This document shows positions 60,048-64,000 of a DNA stretch of 64,000 nucleotides, piece by piece. Location of the stretch: positions 62,001-126,000 of the IMG/VR virus record IMGVR_UViG_3300021389_000005. One strand, 5' to 3'. Made by a program: the position numbers and the translations under genes. The notes beneath the pieces were generated by a model. That model ran no database searches and had not been told where the DNA came from. It saw nothing but the letters and a program-made list of their open reading frames with translations. Position 1 is the first letter of the stretch. Every line of letters starts with the position of its first letter. The DNA is from a virus.

Positions 60048-60566
60048 ATGGCAATATACGTAACATCTAATTTACAACTTGGAAGACCTGGTGCAATTAA
60101 AAAATACAACAGGGATTACGAGCATGTTGATCAAATGACAGAAGACTTAATTCTAAAATGGAATGAAGTTGTAAAACAAGAAGATACCGTGTATCATTTG
60201 GGTAACTTTGCATGGGACCCTAAAACTGCACAAGATGCTTTGCTAAGACTTAACGGCACAATTTATTTTACACGTGGAGAACACGATGCTGCTTTAGAGG
60301 TTTTAGATAGTAAAGGTATGCTTAGGAACAGAGTTAAAATGATCGATTGTTTAACTACTCTCCCAGAACTTAACCTTAGTATGACTTATTGGCCTCTTAA
60401 GGTGTGGCCTAATAAAAAGGGTAAAAAATCTTATAATATTATAGGTTATCCAGAAAAGAAATTTAAGTCAGATCCCAAAGATAGAATCATTAATGTATCA
60501 ACAGATCTTTGGAAAAACCAACCACAAGACCTACATAAACTACTAGAAATATTTTCAGATTTCTAA
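60048..60566 (+). CDS. calcineurin-like phosphoesterase-fold protein with degenerate active site
   Basis: 172 residues. The layout follows small metallophosphoesterases (TSDLHLGH...R...W...V...D.VYHLGDF...GNHD), but every metal-binding motif is altered. It reads TSNLQLGR at the N-terminus, VYHLGNF near 55 and TRGEHD near 80, and NVSTDLW replaces the distal His segment. The fold-supporting residues are kept, so the protein is probably a non-catalytic derivative used for binding. A late-type promoter suggests a role late in infection. Confidence 0.7.
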   Translation: MAIYVTSNLQLGRPGAIKKYNRDYEHVDQMTEDLILKWNEVVKQEDTVYHLGNFAWDPKTAQDALLRLNGTIYFTRGEHDAALEVLDSKGMLRNRVKMIDCLTTLPELNLSMTYWPLKVWPNKKGKKSYNIIGYPEKKFKSDPKDRIINVSTDLWKNQPQDLHKLLEIFSDF

Positions 60567-60602
60567 TTGTTCGTAACTTTTAGCTAAATAATCGTCATAT
60601 AA

Positions 60603-60634
60603 TTTTTTTATGTCGATTATTTGTGGTATATTAG
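60603..60634 (+). promoter_or_regulatory. class C promoter
   Basis: T7-ATGTC block at 60603 and TATATTAG at 60627 (24 nt), 32 nt before the start at 60659. Confidence 0.65.
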
Positions 60635-60658
60635 TACTGTATTTAAAAAGCTAAAGAT

Positions 60659-60883
60659 ATGATCAGAACAAAACAACCAAAATCAGAAATAATTATCGAT
60701 TTAACAGGACCACAGGGTAATGCATTTAATTTAATAGCATTAGCTAGTAATTTTGGAAAGCAACTTGGAATGAGTAATTCTTATATCAAGGAAATTCAAG
60801 CTAACATGATGAGTGGAGATTACGAAAATCTAATCAAAGTATTTGATAATGAATTCGGATCAGTTGTTATCCTAGAAAGATAA
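60659..60883 (+). CDS. conserved small phage protein (74 aa)
   Basis: IIIDLTGPQGNAFNLIALASNFGKQLGM...IKEIQANMMSGDYENLIKVFDNEFGSVVIL matches a small protein I recall from many T4-like phages (IDL.GP.GNAF....A...A..L...., then SGDYE.L..VF...FG). Function unknown. Own class C promoter. Confidence 0.7.
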   Translation: MIRTKQPKSEIIIDLTGPQGNAFNLIALASNFGKQLGMSNSYIKEIQANMMSGDYENLIKVFDNEFGSVVILER

Positions 60884-60904
60884 TTAAAAATAATTCAGCC
60901 CAGA

Positions 60905-60936
60905 TTTTTTTATGTCAAAAAGATTTGGTATATTTA
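60905..60936 (+). promoter_or_regulatory. class C promoter for the ECF sigma gene
   Basis: T7-ATGTC block at 60905 and TATATTTA at 60929 (24 nt), 38 nt before the start at 60967. It lies inside the frame opened by a TTG at 60925, which argues against that start. Confidence 0.6.
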
Positions 60937-60966
60937 CATCAGTTAATCATTAAAAAAACAAAACAT

Positions 60967-61581
60967 ATGTCTAAAAAAACAAAAGAGCTAAGCTACCGTC
61001 AGTTGTCAGAAAACTTTATTAATTCTAAATCAGAAAAAGATTACAATGCACTTTATCAGCGTGTAAAACCTGGTCTAAGGAATTATATCTATAATGTATG
61101 TAAAGATAATGAAGCTACAGACGATATCTTAACTAATACTCTAACCAAAATGTGGACTAAGATTGATCAATATGATCCTAAGTACCAAATTACAACTTGG
61201 TTATACCGTATTGCATTCAATGAATGTCTAGGTTGGATTCGTCAGCGTAATCGTAAATACAGCATTGACGCAATGAAAGAATATGGTATTGAGATTTCAG
61301 AACATTATTCACATACATCTGCACATGATCTTCTTATTGAGATCGAAAGCAAAACCGAAGCAGATTTTATTGAAGAAGATGAAGCGCTTATGAATTCATA
61401 TGAGTTAGCACTAAAGGCTATTCAAGAACTTAAACCAATGTATCGTGATATTATCGAAGATCGTCTACTTAACAATATGAAGTATGAAGATATTGCAGAC
61501 AAATATAATGTACCTCTTCAGACAGTTAAGAATCGTATTCGTAGAGGTAAGATTCTAATTCAAGAATCAATGGTAAAATAA
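60967..61581 (+). CDS. ECF-like RNA polymerase sigma factor
   Basis: 204 residues with sigma-70 regions 2 and 4 only. Region 2: LYQRVKPGLRNYIYNVCKDNEATDDILTNTLTKMWTKIDQYDPKYQITTWLYRIAFNECLGWIRQRNRK, with the W..R.....RN/D-type helix. Region 4: LKPMYRDIIEDRLLNNMKYEDIADKYNVPLQTVKNRIRRGKILI, a helix-turn-helix. The phage thus carries a second sigma factor besides gp55. The GAAAC-type upstream elements of the class B promoters resemble ECF -35 elements, so it may read them. Confidence 0.88.
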   Translation: MSKKTKELSYRQLSENFINSKSEKDYNALYQRVKPGLRNYIYNVCKDNEATDDILTNTLTKMWTKIDQYDPKYQITTWLYRIAFNECLGWIRQRNRKYSIDAMKEYGIEISEHYSHTSAHDLLIEIESKTEADFIEEDEALMNSYELALKAIQELKPMYRDIIEDRLLNNMKYEDIADKYNVPLQTVKNRIRRGKILIQESMVK

Positions 61582-61594
61582 ACCCAATTACCTA

Positions 61595-61624
61595 TTGAAA
61601 CCTTACAATTGATGTAAGTATAAA
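61595..61624 (+). promoter_or_regulatory. class B promoter for the tRNA array
   Basis: TTGAAACCTT with GAAACC at 61597 and TATAAA at 61619, 22 nt start to start, 64 nt before tRNA-Leu. Confidence 0.6.
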
Positions 61625-61687
61625 GATAGCAATCAGCAACGGCAGATTGAATGAAGAAAGATTGAAATGTAGGAGATAAGTATTAAT

Positions 61688-61772
61688 GCCGTTGTGATGG
61701 AATTGGTAGACATGACAGACTTAAAATCTGTTGGGCTGAAAGCCCGTGGCGGTTCGAGCCCGCCCAGCGGTA
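61688..61772 (+). tRNA. tRNA-Leu (anticodon UAA)
   Basis: Class II tRNA: acceptor GCCGTTG/CAGCGGT, anticodon stem ACAGA/TCTGT with loop CTTAAAA, a long variable arm and a GGTTCGAGCC T arm. CCA is not encoded. Confidence 0.93.
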
Positions 61773-61781
61773 CTTAGATAT

Positions 61782-61855
61782 GGACCAGTAGCACAACTGG
61801 ATAGTGCAGCACCCTTCTAAGGTGCCGGTTATAGGTTCGAATCCTATCTGGTTCA
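61782..61855 (+). tRNA. tRNA-Arg (anticodon UCU)
   Basis: Acceptor GGACCAG/CTGGTTC, anticodon stem GCACC/GGTGC with loop CTTCTAA, and a TAGGTTCGAATCCTA T arm. Reads AGA. CCA is not encoded. Confidence 0.93.
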
Positions 61856-61860
61856 CAAAT

Positions 61861-61936
61861 GGTCTGGTAGTTCAGTTTTGGTTAGAATACTTGCCTGTCA
61901 CGCAAGGGGTCGCGAGTTCGAGTCTCGTCCAGACCG
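61861..61936 (+). tRNA. tRNA-Asp (anticodon GUC)
   Basis: Acceptor GGTCTGG/CCAGACC with discriminator G, anticodon stem CTTGC/GCAAG and loop CTGTCAC. The bases after the discriminator read CCA, so this is the one tRNA here that appears to encode its 3' end. Confidence 0.93.
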
Positions 61937-61946
61937 CCAATAACTT

Positions 61947-62018
61947 GCTCCGTTCGTCTAACGGTTAGGACATCAGGTTTTCATCCTGAAAATAGGAGTT
62001 CGATTCTCCTACGGAGTA
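61947..62018 (+). tRNA. tRNA-Glu (anticodon UUC)
   Basis: Acceptor GCTCCGT/ACGGAGT, anticodon stem TCAGG/CCTGA with loop TTTTCAT, and a TAGGAGTTCGATTCTCCTA T arm. CCA is not encoded. Confidence 0.93.
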
Positions 62019-62027
62019 CTAATTAAA

Positions 62028-62100
62028 TGTGCCTTGGTGTAATTGGCAACACGTCGGTTTTTGGTACCGAAGAGTCGGGGTTCGAGCCCCTGAGGCACAA
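62028..62100 (+). tRNA. tRNA-Gln (anticodon UUG)
   Basis: Acceptor TGTGCCT/AGGCACA, anticodon stem TCGGT/ACCGA with loop TTTTGGT, and a CGGGGTTCGAGCCCC T arm. CCA is not encoded. Confidence 0.92.
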
Positions 62101-62186
62101 CTTTTTAAACGTTATTTGACTTACCGAAAAAAATAGATCATAGATCGAGTCTTGCACCTCTACATAGATTAAGGTGTTTTCAACAT

Positions 62187-62260
62187 GGGGATGTAGCTCA
62201 GTTGGTTAGAGCAGGACTCTTATATAGTCAAGGTCGTGGGTTCGATTCCCGCCATCCCTA
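62187..62260 (+). tRNA. tRNA-Ile (anticodon UAU)
   Basis: Acceptor GGGGATG/CATCCCT, D stem GCTC/GAGC, anticodon stem GGACT/AGTCA (outer pair G-A mismatched) with loop CTTATAT, T stem GTGGG/CCCGC. The UAU anticodon reads AUA, common in this genome. CCA is not encoded (CCCA follows). Confidence 0.88.
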
Positions 62261-62285
62261 CCCAAAGACAACTATGATTTATTAA

Positions 62286-62358
62286 GATCTCTTAGCTCAG
62301 TTGGTAGAGCATCACACTTTTAATGTGAGGGTCCAGGGTTCGAGCCCCTGAGGGATCA
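62286..62358 (+). tRNA. tRNA-Lys (anticodon UUU)
   Basis: Acceptor GATCTCT/AGGGATC, anticodon stem TCACA/TGTGA with loop CTTTTAA, T stem CAGGG/CCCTG. CCA is not encoded. Confidence 0.93.
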
Positions 62359-62369
62359 CAGGTTACGAA

Positions 62370-62379
62370 GATATATAAT
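62370..62379 (+). promoter_or_regulatory. late promoter motif (class A) for the CCA-adding enzyme
   Basis: GATATATAAT, 30 nt before the start codon at 62400 and 12 nt after the last tRNA. Confidence 0.6.
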
Positions 62380-62399
62380 ATGAAAAATAAAGTATAATA

Positions 62400-63545
62400 A
62401 TGCAACTACAAAAATTCAGTAATTTTATGCTTTTGAAAGAAGCTGAAACAAAACTCCAAGTTAATGTACCCTCGGATATATTAGACTTGTACACACTGTT
62501 CAAAAAGAATGGCAAGGAATTGTACATTGTTGGCGGTGCAGTAAGAGATGCGTTATTGGGTAAAAAGCCAAAAGATTTTGATTTGGCTACCGATGCATTT
62601 CCAGCAGAAGTTATTGATATCGTTACTAAAGGAGGTTATTCAACAACAGGTGAAGTTGGACACCAATTTGGTGTAGTTATTGTAAATGTACCTTCAGATC
62701 CAGCTGGTGTTGAAATTGCCACTTTCAGAGAAGACATTGGAAAAGGTAGAAGACCAGATGCAGTTGAGTATTCCACAATAGATAAAGATGTATTAAGACG
62801 TGATTTAACAATTAATGCTTTATTCTATGATATGGGCAGAAATGAAGTTGTCGATTTAGTTGGAGGTCTAGATGATATAAAGAATTCAAAGATTAGAACT
62901 GTCGGTGTTGCTGCTGATAGATTTGCTGAGGATCCACTAAGAAAACTAAGAGCATTAAGATTTGCTGGTAGAACTGGTTCAAATCTGGAAGAAGAGACAG
63001 CAAACGCAATTTTAACAGATAACAGTTTAGAAGGTATCAGCGCAGAGAGAATTAGAGATGAGTTTAAAAAATCTATTGTTTCTGCTAAGTCCGCTAAGAA
63101 GTACTTAGAGATGGTCTCTGAATTTAATCTATGGTCTATTATGTTTCCTACATTAGAGATCAATAAAAAATTCATAGATACTAATACTTGGCTTGTTCAA
63201 TTAGGTACTCTGTTCATGAATAATGAACATAAGAAAGAAATGAATAAGTTAACATTTACTAATGACGAAATAGACGCTTGTATTTTCTTAAACAAGATAA
63301 TGACGTTTGATGTTAATGATGTGTTTGATTTACATAAACAATTTAAGAATGCCAAAATAGATAAAAAAGATGTTTTAGAATTTGCAAAGATTCATAAGTT
63401 AGATGTAAAAACTCTAAAGGCATTCTTTAAATATAAACCATCAACCAATGGCAAAGATGTGATGAAGCAGTTTGGTGTAAAAGGCCCAGAGGTTGCGCTT
63501 AAAATTAAACAAATTGAATCTGATAAATTTCAGAAATTGATTTAA
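62400..63545 (+). CDS. cca: tRNA nucleotidyltransferase / CCA-adding enzyme
   Basis: 381 residues. Class II nucleotidyltransferase head: YIVGGAVRDALLG near residues 42-54, DFDLATDAFP near 60 with the metal-binding DxD, GHQFGVV, and RRDLTINALFYD near 132. The neck RFAEDPLRKLRALRFAGRTG follows, and a variable helical C-terminal body comes after. It lies 42 bp downstream of the tRNA array, six of whose seven members do not encode CCA, so it most likely finishes these tRNAs. A poly(A) polymerase role cannot be excluded from sequence alone. Confidence 0.88.
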   Translation: MQLQKFSNFMLLKEAETKLQVNVPSDILDLYTLFKKNGKELYIVGGAVRDALLGKKPKDFDLATDAFPAEVIDIVTKGGYSTTGEVGHQFGVVIVNVPSDPAGVEIATFREDIGKGRRPDAVEYSTIDKDVLRRDLTINALFYDMGRNEVVDLVGGLDDIKNSKIRTVGVAADRFAEDPLRKLRALRFAGRTGSNLEEETANAILTDNSLEGISAERIRDEFKKSIVSAKSAKKYLEMVSEFNLWSIMFPTLEINKKFIDTNTWLVQLGTLFMNNEHKKEMNKLTFTNDEIDACIFLNKIMTFDVNDVFDLHKQFKNAKIDKKDVLEFAKIHKLDVKTLKAFFKYKPSTNGKDVMKQFGVKGPEVALKIKQIESDKFQKLI

Positions 63546-63599
63546 TATATACTAGTCGTAACTTTTTTGGTTGCGTGCAACTAAGAAACAAATTAAATA

Positions 63600-63743
63600 A
63601 TGGAATCAACACAACAAGCAAACGGTAACACACAGTTAAACAACGATAGAAATGCGTTTAACCAAAGAGTTAGTAGATTAACGATGTTAGGTAGAACTAA
63701 GAAAGTTCAATGGTCTAATAGACGTAGATGGAGAAACGTATAA
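63600..63743 (+). CDS. small basic hypothetical protein (47 aa)
   Basis: Asn/Gln-rich N-terminus, then an Arg-rich tail (SRLTMLGRTKKVQWSNRRRW). A-rich start context; a GTTGC/GCAAC hairpin lies in its leader (63570-63581). Nucleic-acid binding is plausible from charge. Confidence 0.5.
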   Translation: MESTQQANGNTQLNNDRNAFNQRVSRLTMLGRTKKVQWSNRRRWRNV

Positions 63744-63757
63744 ATAACTAAACTTTC

Positions 63758-64000
63758 ATGGAATTCATATTAAATGTATTAACAGTATTTTTGACACTGT
63801 TCGCTGTCATAGATATGCCAGGTAATGTACCTTTGATCATCAAGCTACGTAAAGAGAATGGTGAAATAGAATCTTTAAAATCTACAATAATAGCAACAGT
63901 TATTATGATTTCTATTCTATTTGTGGGACAAACCTTATTTAGGCTCTTAGGAATAGAAACTTTTCATTTTGCATTAGCAGGCGCAATGTTACTTCTGTAT
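63758..64000 (+). CDS. MarC-family integral membrane protein, 3'-partial
   Basis: Eighty-one codons before the window ends. FILNVLTVFLTLFAVIDMPGNVPLIIKL is the first span with the DPxGN..PI-like motif of MarC/UPF0056 (here DMPGNVPL). A second span TIIATVIMISILFVGQTLFRLLGI and the start of a third, FHFALAGAMLLLY, follow. The family is common in bacteria with no settled function; it is unusual in a phage. Confidence 0.7.
   Translation, partial: MEFILNVLTVFLTLFAVIDMPGNVPLIIKLRKENGEIESLKSTIIATVIMISILFVGQTLFRLLGIETFHFALAGAMLLLY

Noticed and set aside
60925-60966. TTG start for the ECF sigma gene
   Set aside because: It lies within the promoter-like TATATT element; the ATG at 60967 has the usual A-rich context.
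62101-62186. Possible degenerate tRNA between tRNA-Gln and tRNA-Ile
   Set aside because: A CACCT/AGGTG hairpin is present, but no cloverleaf, T loop or acceptor stem can be formed.
1-64000. CRISPR array, insertion sequence, integrase or attachment site
   Set aside because: No regularly spaced repeats, transposase or integrase motifs, or tRNA-flanking duplications were seen; the content is that of a virulent T4-like phage.

Overview
This window is a contiguous piece of a large, AT-rich, T4-like tailed-phage genome (contractile tail, myovirus type). The diagnostic genes are the T4 core set: split DNA polymerase gp43, clamp gp45, clamp loader gp44/62, UvsX, gp41-type helicase, gp46/47, RNase H, ligase, NrdA/NrdB, late sigma factor gp55, gp4, portal gp20, gp21 protease, capsid gp23, terminase gp16/17, sheath gp18, tube gp19, a gp26-like baseplate protein and a tape measure. 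The host is probably a Bacteroidota member, most likely a flavobacterium. The reasons are AT-rich coding, start codons preceded by A-rich tracts rather than Shine-Dalgarno sequences, and exported proteins with signal peptides ending in ANAQ or VNAQ. The host call is inference.

Layout. 1-5437: a nucleotide/DNA-modification-like cassette (SGNH-like protein, CitG-family protein, two amino acid:DNA-transferase-like helical proteins, a PLP-fold enzyme, dimeric dUTPase). 5459-19667: replication and recombination. The polymerase gene is split in its fingers region, and nrdB, nrdA, a small outer-membrane-type barrel and the clamp gene lie between the halves. These are followed by uvsX, a 2OG-Fe(II) oxygenase, helicase, gp47 and gp46. 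19712-31697: tail sheath stabiliser, gp55, gp4, portal, a prohead protease fused to a long acidic scaffold, capsid, and a lysine/glutamate-rich 709-residue protein. 31700-32200: the only minus-strand gene. 32264-35822: clamp loader and RNase H. 35853-49396: virion proteins, terminase, sheath, tube, a tail-assembly pair with a probable +1 frameshift, and the tape measure. 49446-57480: many tiny accessory genes, several with a single membrane segment, plus an 18-residue-repeat exported protein, PspC, GIY-YIG, ligase and an Fpg/Nei-like glycosylase. 57522-61581: flavodoxin-fold oxidoreductase, GT25 glycosyltransferase, guanylate kinase, a degenerate phosphoesterase and an ECF-like sigma factor. 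61688-62358: seven tRNA genes, followed by a CCA-adding enzyme. The window ends inside a MarC-like membrane protein gene.

Control. Three recurrent promoter-like motifs partition the genome. (A) GATATATAA lies 25-100 nt before most virion genes and is the probable gp55 late promoter. (B) GAAAC with TATAAT/TATAAC starting 22-23 nt downstream lies before gp45, uvsX, gp44, a KTSC gene, the tRNA array and the nrd-barrel interval. (C) a T6-7 block followed about 24 nt later by TATATTAG lies before RNase H, ligase, the ECF sigma gene and small accessory genes. Two phage sigma factors (gp55 and an ECF-like protein) could serve at least two of these classes. Strong hairpin-plus-T terminators separate the modules.

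Most notable: the hypermodification-like cassette with an unexpected CitG-family member; the RF2-like CTT-TAA +1 frameshift site before the tape measure; the protease-scaffold fusion with a probable internal start; the split polymerase; the three promoter classes with two sigma factors; and a phosphoesterase that has lost its metal ligands.
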